Shown here piece after piece: positions 1-8,434 of a DNA stretch of 28,699 nucleotides. Origin of the DNA: a virus; the IMG/VR virus record IMGVR_UViG_3300038738_000007, positions 1-28,699 of that record; one strand, written 5' to 3'. The notes beneath the pieces are model-generated. The model made no database searches, was not told where the DNA came from, and saw only the letters and a program-made list of their open reading frames with translations. The position numbers and the translations under genes are program-made. How positions within the stretch are numbered: the first letter of the stretch is position 1; the number at the start of each line of letters is the position of its first letter.

Positions 1-636
1 CGCCTGAACCGCTGGATCAGCAAATGGCAGGTACATCGTATCGAAGTCTGCACCAGACACAGCCGTAAACATTTTTGTGGCCTCTGCTGACGTCAGAGGA
101 GCCGTGCCGGTTACCCCGCCGCTAAGGGACGTCAACGAAACATCCGCAATGTCCGTATCACCAAGTTTTTTCACACGAACGTAGATTGATTGCTTCGTCT
201 TCATCACCAGTTCCGCAGCATCGGCGAAGGAGAATTTCTCCGTAGAATTTGGGCCCACAACTTGCAATTCTTGCTTTCCCGGCTCTGCTGTCGACGCACT
301 GATGGAAACCTTTAGGTCATTACCGCGAAGCCCCGGGTAACGTGCTTCGATACGGATTGCGTCCGGCTGCTCGTAAGATGCAGCGACAGCGGCTCCGTTG
401 GTTACGCGATAGCCAATAATCGTCGCTCCTCCTTCCGCCGCCAGTTCGATTACATCGTTCTCAGCAAATGTTTCTGCTACACGTTCATCGTACCCCGTCA
501 TCCTGACCATGGTGTCTGGCGCCCCCCATTCTGCTTGATAGGGTACTAGGACAACACCGCTTTTAGGCAGCACCCGTTCCTGGGCAACGGCGATCATTTC
601 CACAGTAACGCCTGGTCTTTCACGTTGAATTGCCAT
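1..636 (-). CDS. Contractile tail sheath protein (XkdK/YqbK type), 3' end outside window
   Basis: This is the N-terminal 212 residues of a phage tail sheath subunit, which polymerises around the tail tube and contracts at infection. The reading frame stays open to base 1, so the C-terminal part is cut by the window edge. The start is ATG at 636, 2 bp after the preceding gene, with GGCGGTGAG upstream. The opening MAIQRERPGVTVEM and the segment ARYPGLRGNDLKVSI (residues 98-112) are typical of sheath proteins, which carry a conserved small beta domain with a GxxGN motif after 'ARYPG'. It follows the YqbJ-like gene, the place held by the sheath gene in PBSX and skin. This shows that the phage is a myovirus type. 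Confidence 0.85.
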   Translation of the reverse strand, partial: MAIQRERPGVTVEMIAVAQERVLPKSGVVLVPYQAEWGAPDTMVRMTGYDERVAETFAENDVIELAAEGGATIIGYRVTNGAAVAASYEQPDAIRIEARYPGLRGNDLKVSISASTAEPGKQELQVVGPNSTEKFSFADAAELVMKTKQSIYVRVKKLGDTDIADVSLTSLSGGVTGTAPLTSAEATKMFTAVSGADFDTMYLPFADPAVQA

Positions 637-638
637 GT

Positions 639-842
639 TTACTCACCGCCTTTATACCTGACAAGCCGACGCTTTACATCGCCTTCGGCCACCAGGTCAT
701 TTTCTTTCACATCAAAAAGAGCGCCGGCCATTTCAAACCTTTCGGCTTTTAAACTGGCTGCGCTCTCTATCCACTCCTGTTTTGTTCGCCTTGTCTCAGG
801 AGCATCCGACTTCTGCTCTTTTCGGACAGCCACTAGGACCAT
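639..842 (-). CDS. Small conserved head-tail region protein, function unknown
   Basis: A 67-residue charged protein without recognisable domain or membrane segment. It overlaps the end of the YqbJ-like gene by 10 bp. ATG at 842 follows TGAGGAGGA directly; a GTG at 833, in a TAGTG stop-start overlap, sits 10 nt after GGAGG and is an alternative start. It lies between the tail-terminator-like gene and the sheath gene, where many PBSX-like phages carry a very small gene of unknown role. The tight coupling on both sides and the intact frame support a real gene. I do not recognise the family. Confidence 0.65.
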   Translation of the reverse strand: MVLVAVRKEQKSDAPETRRTKQEWIESAASLKAERFEMAGALFDVKENDLVAEGDVKRRLVRYKGGE

Positions 843-1300
843 TCCTCCTCAATTTCAAATGTGTTGATTTTCTCCACCTGCGGCCGCGGGATGGCCATAG
901 TGTACTCGAAACGGAAGGTTATCTCCGTTCGATCTTTCTTATCGGACCGGACCCGGAAAGTTGTATTGTCAATGTTAATAAACAGGCCGTCCGTTTTGCC
1001 ACGGTAGCTGTACCGTTCCCTGCGAAGAAGTTGCCGCAAGGGCTCTATCGAAATCGGCTCGTATACTTCTTGTCCACCGATCTTCTTCTTTCGATGGTGC
1101 AACACGATCCCAGCGTCGGAGATAATTTTGTACGACGTCAGAGTGTTGCCTCGTTCCGTTACTTCCTGAGTCTGGATGAAAGCTATCGGCGGCTGGAATC
1201 TGCCTGAAAGCCACACATCCAAGCTGTCCAGGATGGCCAGATCAGGATACGCCTCATTGATCAGGTCGATTATGCAAGACAATTCGCGGTTCTCCATCAC
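833..1300 (-). CDS. YqbJ-like tail terminator / connector protein
   Basis: A 155-residue soluble protein in the position of skin YqbJ, just before the sheath gene. Proteins at this position are thought to cap the tail tube or join it to the head (tail-terminator type); that role is inferred from position, not from a catalytic motif. The start is either GTG at 1300 or ATG at 1297, the latter in a TGATG overlap with the gp10-like gene. The central part is rich in beta-prone stretches (YKIISDAGIVLHHRKK, residues about 57-72), as in small connector proteins. Translation is coupled to both neighbours. Confidence 0.65.
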   Translation of the reverse strand: MMENRELSCIIDLINEAYPDLAILDSLDVWLSGRFQPPIAFIQTQEVTERGNTLTSYKIISDAGIVLHHRKKKIGGQEVYEPISIEPLRQLLRRERYSYRGKTDGLFINIDNTTFRVRSDKKDRTEITFRFEYTMAIPRPQVEKINTFEIEEEWS

Positions 1301-1779
1301 TTCACCATCCTTTCAAGCTCATCTTGCAGCAGCTTTTGCAGTAGTGCCTGCATGCCGCCTTGGAAGTCTTGCAGAGCGATGTCGAAGTATTTGCGACCGA
1401 TAAATGAACGAGGCCGAACCATAAATCCACCTTTTGCATCTGGGTCATAGATGAATTTCCCGACCCCATTCCAGTAACCGGGCACAAAGAAAGGCTTTTC
1501 GATGGTGTACCCGTCATTCAGGTATTCCGCATAGGGGAGATTGGAACCGACTTCAAGGGTTAGTGTGTTCCGGTCTGCATCAAACAGCCAGATGTTGTTT
1601 TGGTCTCCCTGGGAAAAGGAGTTCCAGAGTGCCCCGGTGTCGATCAGGTCTTGGCTATCCAACTCGTTGGTAATATGGGTCAGCAGCTCCTCGCCGAGCT
1701 GGTACATGATCCTCTCTAGGGCCTCCGGGACGTTACGCTGTAGCCGCTCCATCCGCTTCTGAAATTCTCGGAAGTCCAC
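1297..1779 (-). CDS. HK97 gp10-like tail-completion protein (YqbI-like)
   Basis: A 160-residue protein of the phage head-tail joining type represented by HK97 gp10 and skin YqbI. The N-terminal half is helical (LQRNVPEALERIMYQLGEEL, residues 13-32). It is followed by the family signature IDTGALWNSF (about residues 46-55) and GSNLPYAEYLNDGY (about 79-92), which correspond to the 'DTGxLRxSI ... Y..ylE.G' pattern of gp10 proteins. It starts with GTG at 1779, sharing one base with the TAG stop of the preceding gene. It is expected to sit at the neck and complete the head-tail joint. Confidence 0.78.
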   Translation of the reverse strand: MDFREFQKRMERLQRNVPEALERIMYQLGEELLTHITNELDSQDLIDTGALWNSFSQGDQNNIWLFDADRNTLTLEVGSNLPYAEYLNDGYTIEKPFFVPGYWNGVGKFIYDPDAKGGFMVRPRSFIGRKYFDIALQDFQGGMQALLQKLLQDELERMVK

Positions 1780-2105
1780 TATTCGGCACCTCGCTTTTCC
1801 TGTAGGGCCACTACAGCAAGAAAGCGACGGCCAGGAACCACGTCAACCACCACAAAGTCACCCCGTCCGGGCAATCCTAAGACATCATCCTTCCTGACGT
1901 CCTCGTTCAAAAGGAAACCAAGTGACGCCTTAAATTCCCATTCCACAGGATCAGCGTTTACCGGACGTTGCCAAGATGACTCTACCGCCCGTATACAGCC
2001 CCAAAGAATCTGTGGGGGTAACTCGCTTGTCTGAACCCTGTTACGATCCCCAAGCTCGGTTTCGGTTCGCTTCAGAACGATTTGATCGTTCATTCGATGA
2101 TTCAC
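1779..2105 (-). CDS. Head-tail adaptor (YqbH/XkdH-like, DUF3599 type)
   Basis: A 108-residue protein at the position of YqbH/XkdH, a small neck protein that acts as the stopper in head-tail joining. The start is GTG at 2105 in a 4-nt GTGA overlap with the preceding gene, with AAGGTGAT six bases upstream. The sequence has the short beta-barrel look of head-closure proteins, for example DDVLGLPGRGDFVVVDVVPG near residues 74-93. Function is inferred from gene order and size, since no active-site motif exists for this family. Confidence 0.7.
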   Translation of the reverse strand: MNHRMNDQIVLKRTETELGDRNRVQTSELPPQILWGCIRAVESSWQRPVNADPVEWEFKASLGFLLNEDVRKDDVLGLPGRGDFVVVDVVPGRRFLAVVALQEKRGAE

Positions 2106-2482
2106 AGTAACATCACCTTGATGTTGCCGCTGTCAGTGCTATCTGTTTTGCATGCCAACCACTGCCTCAACATGGAATCAACCAGTGGGCTACCGGTAGT
2201 TATCGTTGCTCGATCAATCGACCAGGAGTAGCCCTGATCGGATTCTGATATAATCCCCCGGGCTTCCGCTCCAAGCACCTCATCATTGTCCGTCAGGGCC
2301 ATGGCTTCGACCATACGGAAATGGGCCACCTCAAGGCGACTGTCGTCGTCTACAAACGTTCGGTTGGTAAACAACTCGATACGGATTTTGGCCTCGTCGA
2401 TCAGATAAGAAAGCCGCTCAGCTGACATGTCCTGAACGGCCCTCGTGCTACTCTGTTGCTTTACCTTCTCCGGTGTCAGCAT
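2102..2482 (-). CDS. Head-tail connector (YqbG-like, DUF3199 type)
   Basis: A 126-residue protein, the likely counterpart of skin YqbG, an all-helical connector that binds the portal ring. It opens with MLTPEKVKQQSSTRAVQDMS and continues with helical segments such as LSYLIDEAKIRIELFTNRTF, as in adaptor proteins of the gp6/YqbG group. An upstream GTG at 2489-2491 is in frame, but it abuts the ribosome site. ATG at 2482 follows AGGGTGGAG and is preferred. The gene overlaps the end of the YqbF-like gene and ends in a 4-nt overlap with the YqbH-like gene. Confidence 0.72.
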   Translation of the reverse strand: MLTPEKVKQQSSTRAVQDMSAERLSYLIDEAKIRIELFTNRTFVDDDSRLEVAHFRMVEAMALTDNDEVLGAEARGIISESDQGYSWSIDRATITTGSPLVDSMLRQWLACKTDSTDSGNIKVMLL

Positions 2483-2690
2483 TGGCTCCACCCTCTTCTA
2501 CTTTGGCGCTAGTTACGCCCTCGCCTTTCTTACGGGAAGCCGGCTTTTCCGTCTCCAGTACTTCAAAATCGCTCCGCTCTTTAAGCTTAGCCAACACTTT
2601 ACTGTCGTCCACTTCTACGGGCTTATCCTTTTCAAACCGGTATCCGTAAGCTTTCAGGGAGTGATTCGTCCCTGTGAACTTGACCAGCAT
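2448..2690 (-). CDS. YqbF-like small head protein
   Basis: An 80-residue protein. The first 50 residues (MLVKFTGTNHSLKAYGYRFE, then KPVEVDD and LKERSDFEVLE) form the small beta-rich fold seen in YqbF, a domain also found as a lysin-motif-like or 'phage head' accessory module. The last 30 residues are a charged, probably disordered tail. ATG shares one base with the TAA stop of the capsid gene (TAATG), so translation is coupled to capsid synthesis. The exact role is not known. It may decorate the head or join it to the neck. Confidence 0.68.
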   Translation of the reverse strand: MLVKFTGTNHSLKAYGYRFEKDKPVEVDDSKVLAKLKERSDFEVLETEKPASRKKGEGVTSAKVEEGGANADTGEGKATE

Positions 2691-3625
2691 TAGAAAGTCA
2701 CCCCTTCAACGTAGGCTACCGCTGCCGGTTCCTCAAAGATCGGGTCAAAGTCAGAGTGGATCGCATAGAAGCGTTTGTCAGCGTAGATAGCTTCTTTACC
2801 TTCAGTTGTTTTACGGATTTGTTGGTCATAGGTGTGGACCATGACAAAGTTCTTATGATAAGTAAAGATGACCTTACCTTCTGGGATGTGCGGAACCTCT
2901 TCCACATCATAAGAGTTGATTTTCTTAACGCCACCAGTAATTTGCAATTGTATGGAGGCGCTTGTATCTTTTTCTGCTAATCGTTGAAGACGTTCAGAGA
3001 ACGTATTCGGATGCATGAAATACTTGAATACTCCCGCTGATCTTAGACGGGTAGGGATAGCACGCTCCAACTCGAAAAAGATACCTAGCTTCTCAGCCTC
3101 AGAGATTTTCTCCCAGTCAATGTAGTTTCCTTTTGTTTTAGCAATCTTCAACCATCCATCATTGATCTTCAAGAAGTCGTAATCCGGATCGGTGTTCGGT
3201 GTCGCGGTATCACCGTTGAAGCCGATGTCCTGCATGTTGTCACCATAATTCAGTGTCATGTGCTTCAAGATGATTTGCTCTGCGCTTTGTTTCCTTACAC
3301 GCTGGGTTTGACGAATGAATTCCTCAGTAATTTCAAAGGGAAGAACCACCGGGGTAACAGAATACGGCACCTGCGGGAATGTTGGGGCCTTGATGTTAGA
3401 AGCCGCCACATTTTCTACTTTTCCTCGAAGGTTACGTCCAGTTACTCCGATCTTATCGATCGTTCCCTGGGAAGAGGTACGGGTTTCGTGACGGATACCA
3501 CGCAAGAAATCTGTGGAATCATACGCCATGTCCATGAAGGCATTGACTTCTTCATACGTAAGGGCGTTGTTATCCAGTGTAGTTACGATAGTGTTTTTTG
3601 CAATCAACTCTTGGTTTGTAGCCAT
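2690..3625 (-). CDS. Major capsid protein (XkdG/YqbE-like)
   Basis: A 311-residue HK97-fold-type major head protein of the PBSX/skin group. It starts with MATNQELIAKNTIVTTLDNN and has no obvious cleaved N-terminal delta domain; that job probably belongs to the upstream protease/scaffold gene. The segment PTFPQVPYSVTPVVLPFEIT (about residues 81-100) and the later ITGGVKKINSYDVEEVPHIP and EGKVIFTYHKNFVMV stretches match the spine-helix and P-domain layout of this family. A strong ribosome site, AAGGAGGG, lies 8 nt before the ATG, as expected for the most abundant virion protein. It sits between the XkdF-like gene and the YqbF-like gene. Confidence 0.88.
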   Translation of the reverse strand: MATNQELIAKNTIVTTLDNNALTYEEVNAFMDMAYDSTDFLRGIRHETRTSSQGTIDKIGVTGRNLRGKVENVAASNIKAPTFPQVPYSVTPVVLPFEITEEFIRQTQRVRKQSAEQIILKHMTLNYGDNMQDIGFNGDTATPNTDPDYDFLKINDGWLKIAKTKGNYIDWEKISEAEKLGIFFELERAIPTRLRSAGVFKYFMHPNTFSERLQRLAEKDTSASIQLQITGGVKKINSYDVEEVPHIPEGKVIFTYHKNFVMVHTYDQQIRKTTEGKEAIYADKRFYAIHSDFDPIFEEPAAVAYVEGVTF

Positions 3626-3639
3626 TCAGACTTCCCTCC

Positions 3640-4665
3640 TTACAGTTTGCCTGCGAACAGGCCAAGATTCTTTTGAATCGGATCAGAGCTATTATCTTGC
3701 TGACTTCCAGCGCGTGCGCTCTTCATCACTTGGACATCTGCCGCAAGCGTCTTGACCTGCTTACTGATTGGCTCCAGTGCTTTTTTGATCGCTTCAGCGA
3801 CGGTATCGGCTTCAGGATTTGCTGAAGTTGCAGGATTGGCCGCTGCCTCCCCACCTTCATCCTTCTTCAACTGAGCAACCTCCGTTTGCAGGTCTTGAAG
3901 TTGTTTTGTAATAGGGTTTAAAGCCGCTGTCAACGCTTTCTGAATATCCTCTGTTTTCACGTCTTCATCCTCCTTGTCTTCCACCTCTGCCAGAAGATCG
4001 GTCAGGGTGGTATGGGCTTCTTTCAACTTTTCCATACGAGCTGCGGAAATCTTACGGCCAGCTTTGATGATCTTCCTTTCTGGCTTGTCATGAACATCGC
4101 CCTTGATAATCCGGGAGATCGCCTTGGCGATCGAATGCAAAAGCCCCTTCTCTACCGTTTCATCACCGGTATCCAAAGAGGCTTCCTCGATCTTTTCGCG
4201 CTTACCAACTCCCCACATTGAGAAACCGGTAATCTCGCCTTTTTCAATTTGTGCCCAGGTATCAGCATCCGTTACCTTCACGCCGGCCACCCAGGAACCT
4301 TTTTTGATCTCCTGATCGCCAAGTTCCATGTCAACCGGGGCAATATAGGACTCCACGACATAACCCTTGTTAGCATCAAGGTCGTGCTGCTTGTCGATGT
4401 TGTATGTGTTTTGCCGCTCCATAAAGCCGTGAGCAGCCTTTTCGATCTCTTCGGCTGTCATGGTGTCACCGTGGGCATCCTCAACATCGGGCTCATAAAC
4501 AACCCCATATACAATCTGCTTCGCTTTGTCAGTCTTTGCAATGCGGATATCCTTCTGAAGCGACTCTTTGCCTTCTTCCTTGATGATAGCGAAGGGTTTT
4601 CCATTGGCTCCCTTATCCACCAAGGAAATGTGTGTGATCCTTGCATCTTTCAAAGCGTATGGCAT
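3640..4665 (-). CDS. XkdF-like prohead protease with C-terminal scaffold-like repeats
   Basis: A 341-residue protein of the XkdF (putative phage serine protease) type. The protease-like part covers residues 1-160. It includes IVYGVVYEPDVEDAHGD (51-67), a candidate catalytic His94 in DKQHDLD, and a candidate nucleophile Ser149 in GFSMWG. From about residue 195 it becomes charged and coiled-coil-like, with two related segments (ALNPITKQLQDLQTEVAQLK and ALEPISKQVKTLAADVQVMK) that look like a duplicated scaffold helix. ATG at 4665 follows GGGAGGTGA. An in-frame TTG at 4686 lies in the ribosome site and is rejected. The protein probably guides capsid assembly and then cleaves itself. Confidence 0.82.
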   Translation of the reverse strand: MPYALKDARITHISLVDKGANGKPFAIIKEEGKESLQKDIRIAKTDKAKQIVYGVVYEPDVEDAHGDTMTAEEIEKAAHGFMERQNTYNIDKQHDLDANKGYVVESYIAPVDMELGDQEIKKGSWVAGVKVTDADTWAQIEKGEITGFSMWGVGKREKIEEASLDTGDETVEKGLLHSIAKAISRIIKGDVHDKPERKIIKAGRKISAARMEKLKEAHTTLTDLLAEVEDKEDEDVKTEDIQKALTAALNPITKQLQDLQTEVAQLKKDEGGEAAANPATSANPEADTVAEAIKKALEPISKQVKTLAADVQVMKSARAGSQQDNSSDPIQKNLGLFAGKL

Positions 4666-4686
4666 GTTTCTTTCACCTCCCTTCAA

Positions 4687-5514
4687 TCAAAAAACAGCCT
4701 GCATCGTGCAACGGCATTTTACGATTTGCTTCGCGCTTCCCGCCGGGTCCCCTGGATACATCAGCTTTTCACCTCCCACTTTAAAAGGCTTATCAATATC
4801 TACTGTCTGGCCGTTAGCCTCTCGATGATCTTTTCTAGTCCGCTTATTGTTCGCGGACCGCCATCGCTTCTTTTTCACCAAACCAGACTGCTTCCAGCCC
4901 TCCAGCTTGCCACCATTAGCAGCTGCGGTAGACAGCGTTCGGGAGATTGCCACGGCTCTGTTCATTGTGAAAGGACCCTCTTCACCGTTTGCTGCCTGCT
5001 TGCTTACCTCTTTGACCAGGACAGCCCGCTCAGCAGGAGTCTTTCCTGTCTCGATGGCACGCTTAAAAGAACGGAGCATGTGATCTGCTGATGTCTGATT
5101 CATGGCCGGAACCAGCTTTTTCAGCTTTTTTGCAAATTTGGCCGCCGCTTTGTTTTCCTTCTCCCATCTAGCATCTGCATTAATCCCGACCGCTTCCGAT
5201 TCCCCTGCAAGATGAAACAACGGCATAAAAGCGTTGTAAACGGCTTCCTCAAACTTCAACTGAAAAAACTCACCAGCCTGAACCTGTAGAATAACCTTCC
5301 ACAACTCTTTTTCGTCTACAGCCAGTTCGTCGCTTAACTCCTGAATAGCTTCGTCCAGTGCTTTGCCTTGCATCTCCAACAAATCAGCAATGGACTCTTC
5401 GCCATCCTTGTACAATTTCTCCAGCAGTGCCCGCTCAGTGTAGCTCAAGTCGAGGCTATCCAAAAACTCATCATCGTCAGCCTTCGCGATAAGATGCAAG
5501 CATTGATCACACAT
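4687..5514 (-). CDS. MuF-like minor head protein (YqbB/SPP1 gp7 type)
   Basis: A 275-residue minor head protein. It begins MCDQCLHLIAKADDDE. ATG at 5514 overlaps the TGA of the portal gene by 8 bp and follows GAGGGA; the frame upstream of it lies inside the portal gene and is not used. The C-terminal 70 residues form the MuF/SPP1 gp7 module: a basic stretch KKKRWRSANNKRTRKDHREA, then GQTVDID, FKVGGEKLMYPGDP and the closing KCRCTMQAVF. Proteins of this kind sit near the portal inside the head and act in head morphogenesis or DNA ejection. The N-terminal part is helical and acidic. Confidence 0.83.
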   Translation of the reverse strand: MCDQCLHLIAKADDDEFLDSLDLSYTERALLEKLYKDGEESIADLLEMQGKALDEAIQELSDELAVDEKELWKVILQVQAGEFFQLKFEEAVYNAFMPLFHLAGESEAVGINADARWEKENKAAAKFAKKLKKLVPAMNQTSADHMLRSFKRAIETGKTPAERAVLVKEVSKQAANGEEGPFTMNRAVAISRTLSTAAANGGKLEGWKQSGLVKKKRWRSANNKRTRKDHREANGQTVDIDKPFKVGGEKLMYPGDPAGSAKQIVKCRCTMQAVF

Positions 5515-6979
5515 GTTGCTTGTCCCTCGTTTCACGAAGAAGTCTCTTGGCGATCGATGCCACTTGTTCCTGCGGGTCAATATTTGTGCCGAGAATTTCA
5601 TTGGATGACATCGATTCCAGCAACTTGGCAACAGGTGTATCCAGATAACCCGCTTCGTACCGTGATTCCTCAATTGTGATACCCAATATGCTTTCCGCGA
5701 TCGGTATTAGGTCGCGTACAAGCAGTACACCTCGGTCAGCAAGGTAGTTTAAAAGCGCTGTACGTTCTTCCGGGTCAGTGATTTCTGGACCACGTAATTT
5801 CACTTTCACCCTATGAATGCCGATTGCCGGCAGCAAAGCCTTGTTGAAGATTTTGTCCGCCAGCCAATGTCGGTAAGGGACGAAAACTTGTTCTTCTGTG
5901 ATCCGTCGGGCTGTGTCTGCAGTAGCCCTTGTATAATCCTGGCTTAACCCCACGTATATTGGAGGCAAGCGAAATTGGGAAAGGGCCTTTTCGCGCTGCT
6001 TGTCGTCATACCCTTGAAAGAGGCCATCCTGTTGCAGAACATCCTGCAACTTCTCAAATCGGACTGTCGGCTTTGTTACCTTCATGTCGTCCCCCATCAT
6101 GACTTCAGTGCCGATAAACTCCAGCAACATCCACGCTCCATCGTTATCTGGATTAGATGCTGCCTTGATCTGCTCGACCGACTCCTTGGTGGCCGTGCCT
6201 CCCTCCGCTACAACAGCCACCGGGATTTTCTTACCCTTTTTGAAATATTTCAGGTTCAACTCCTCAGCCATACGGGTTCCGAGGATTCCAGGGATATTCC
6301 CGATCCACCGAGGCTCGCTGTAAATACTTGTAGCGTCATTTAGCTTGATATGAAGGATTTGAGAGCTTCCCGGCTGAGCCATCGGCAGAAACTGATCGAA
6401 AAAAACTTTGTTCATTGATCGTTTTTGCACATATTTCCTCGTCCGCACAGGCATTTCGATAAACTTGACTTCACCTGTCTTAGTCAGATAGGGTAATCGC
6501 ACGTTTTTGTCAGTAGTCTCTTTTGCTGCTCGAATATACTCACTGTCGGCGGCATAGATGGTCGGGGTATCCGCGGTTTCTGCCCATGCCACCTCCAAAT
6601 ATGCACTGCCTGTCTGTTCAAGTTCACGGACAACGTGCTTGATGATCTCCTGTGGCGTTGTCAACGGATTCATCACATATAGAAACTCCTCGAGCCGCGC
6701 CCAATCCTCATCGGCCAGTTTCTTCTGATTCTTGTCGTTTACATCAACTCGCTCGTCGTACTCGATCTGTAAGCCAAAATCTGCAGCGTTCGTGGCATAA
6801 GCTTCGATACACTGTGGTAGGATATTGCTTTGGCTGACGACAGCTTTCAACTGGTCCGGGGAATAATCCGGTTCCACAAGACCGTCATAGTCACCATGGA
6901 AGCTATCGGGTATCTGCTTTGTTTCACCAGCAACAGTATTCGATTCTTTGAAAATCCTTACGGTTATCTCGTTTGCCAT
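5507..6979 (-). CDS. Portal protein (PBSX family, XkdE/YqbA)
   Basis: A 490-residue portal protein. Twelve copies form the ring through which DNA enters and leaves the head. Family features visible are the opening region PDYSPDQLKAVVSQSNILPQ, the wing region QTGSAYLEVAW (about residues 123-133), the long segment LNLKYFKKGKKIPVAVVAEGG with the basic KYFKKGK motif, and LSQFRLPPIYVGLSQDYTRA near the crown, which is characteristic of PBSX-type portals. It begins 3 bp after the terminase gene and overlaps the MuF-like gene. Length and motifs are complete. Confidence 0.9.
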   Translation of the reverse strand: MANEITVRIFKESNTVAGETKQIPDSFHGDYDGLVEPDYSPDQLKAVVSQSNILPQCIEAYATNAADFGLQIEYDERVDVNDKNQKKLADEDWARLEEFLYVMNPLTTPQEIIKHVVRELEQTGSAYLEVAWAETADTPTIYAADSEYIRAAKETTDKNVRLPYLTKTGEVKFIEMPVRTRKYVQKRSMNKVFFDQFLPMAQPGSSQILHIKLNDATSIYSEPRWIGNIPGILGTRMAEELNLKYFKKGKKIPVAVVAEGGTATKESVEQIKAASNPDNDGAWMLLEFIGTEVMMGDDMKVTKPTVRFEKLQDVLQQDGLFQGYDDKQREKALSQFRLPPIYVGLSQDYTRATADTARRITEEQVFVPYRHWLADKIFNKALLPAIGIHRVKVKLRGPEITDPEERTALLNYLADRGVLLVRDLIPIAESILGITIEESRYEAGYLDTPVAKLLESMSSNEILGTNIDPQEQVASIAKRLLRETRDKQHV

Positions 6980-6982
6980 GTC

Positions 6983-8434
6983 CTACCTCCTTTCCCCAAT
7001 ACTGACACGCTCCGTAACACTTCGGCGTTCAGTGTTTATGATGGGTACAACCTTCCTGATTTCAGCAAAGGCCAAAACAACTGCATCAGCGCGGTCAGGC
7101 GAATCCAACCCGCGCTTCTTCATGTCCTCTTTCCGCTCAAGAGCGATCTTCCCCCGGCTTGTCATTCGGTACTTCCGCTGCGTAAGCTGCGTAATCAGCC
7201 TTTCGTCATTTGGCAGCTCCACCCCGTTTGGCCCTCCTTGCAAATGGCCGGAGAAGTTTTCTTGAAGAAGATTCCGAACCATTGCCCAGCATTCTGTACC
7301 GAGGTTATCGTAATGCTCCTCTTCATCCCTGGATGGCTTTGCACCGTTGTTAACCGGGATAACCTCCCAGTTCGTCAGACCTTCTTCTTGAATGATTTCG
7401 TTCAGCCGATCGACAACACCGCCCCCTACTCCGGTATCGTCAACTTTAATTCGGACCTGTCGAAGCGAAGGACGTTCCCTGAGAAAATCCTTTGCTGTTT
7501 TTACGCACCAGCCTGCCGTAACCATCGTGTCTTGCTTGTTATAGCAGCGAAGGGGAAACACCTTCATACCAATACGCGGTGCGATGACCGTCTCGTCGTC
7601 ACCAAAGCGAGCCACGTCCACGCCAAGGTGCAGCGTATCTCCTATCGGCTCCACTGTAGCATTGGCAGCCAGTTCAGCCAGTTCAAGTGCAATGAAGGCG
7701 TCAGCTTCCGCCTTCGGAAATTCACCGTAAACCCGGACACGTACGACATCAGACTCAGCACCGTACTTGTCGATGAGCATTTGAATGTTTTCCTTGCTCG
7801 TCCGCTTACTATTCCGACTGTCGACCTTATGCGTACGGAAACGGCTCCGGTCCCGGTTGTGCGAGTCATAAAAAACACCCGACGTCTTGGTCGGGTTCCC
7901 ACACATCAAAAGCTTATTTTCATCACCTGAAAGAGTACCAAGTATAGCCTCCATAATCGGATCAGCAACCCCAGAAGCCTCGTCCACGATAAATAGCATA
8001 TAATCCTCATGGAAGCCTTGCATATTTTCAGGCTTCGTTGCTGTTCGAGCCGTGGCAAACCAACGCTCCTCATGACCAATCATATAAATCTTCGTCTTGG
8101 TCCATTTCAGCAGATTTTTCACCATGGAGCTCTCAAGCCATTTGGCGATCTCTGCCCAAAGCACATCATGAAGCTGTTGCCGGGTCGGTGCCGTACAGAT
8201 TACCTTGGGGTTAGGCCGGCAGCAGAGGAACCAGATAGCAGCCCATGCCTCAAGTGATGTTTTACCAACACCCTGTCCTGACCTTACACTCACCAACCGG
8301 TTTTGTGCGATATCACGCAATACTTCTGCCTGCCATGTATCAGGTTCAGCCTTGAGCATGTCCCGCACAAACGCTACCGGATCGTCCCAGTAAAGATCGA
8401 TCAGGTCTAGGACAACATTGTACGGCTTACTCAT
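6983..8434 (-). CDS. terL: Terminase large subunit
   Basis: A 483-residue DNA packaging motor. The ATPase half has Walker A SGQGVGKT (residues 52-59), Walker B MLFIVDE (146-152) and the coupling motif MCGNPTK (177-183). The RNase H-like nuclease half has the metal-binding aspartates in LGVDVARFGDDET (270-282), VDDTGVGGG (331-339) and DSPDRADA (444-451). All catalytic positions appear intact. It binds the portal and is brought to DNA by the small subunit, whose gene overlaps the start by 8 bp. A 366-codon open frame on the other strand inside this gene is a shadow. Confidence 0.95.
   Translation of the reverse strand: MSKPYNVVLDLIDLYWDDPVAFVRDMLKAEPDTWQAEVLRDIAQNRLVSVRSGQGVGKTSLEAWAAIWFLCCRPNPKVICTAPTRQQLHDVLWAEIAKWLESSMVKNLLKWTKTKIYMIGHEERWFATARTATKPENMQGFHEDYMLFIVDEASGVADPIMEAILGTLSGDENKLLMCGNPTKTSGVFYDSHNRDRSRFRTHKVDSRNSKRTSKENIQMLIDKYGAESDVVRVRVYGEFPKAEADAFIALELAELAANATVEPIGDTLHLGVDVARFGDDETVIAPRIGMKVFPLRCYNKQDTMVTAGWCVKTAKDFLRERPSLRQVRIKVDDTGVGGGVVDRLNEIIQEEGLTNWEVIPVNNGAKPSRDEEEHYDNLGTECWAMVRNLLQENFSGHLQGGPNGVELPNDERLITQLTQRKYRMTSRGKIALERKEDMKKRGLDSPDRADAVVLAFAEIRKVVPIINTERRSVTERVSIGERR

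Noticed and set aside
4249-5091. A 280-codon plus-strand frame
   Set aside because: It is the shadow of the XkdF-like and MuF-like genes; no ribosome site and unlikely composition.
6830-7930. A 366-codon open frame on the plus strand
   Set aside because: It lies wholly opposite the portal start and terminase large subunit, which carry complete motifs on the minus strand. It has no ribosome site and its translation is not protein-like.
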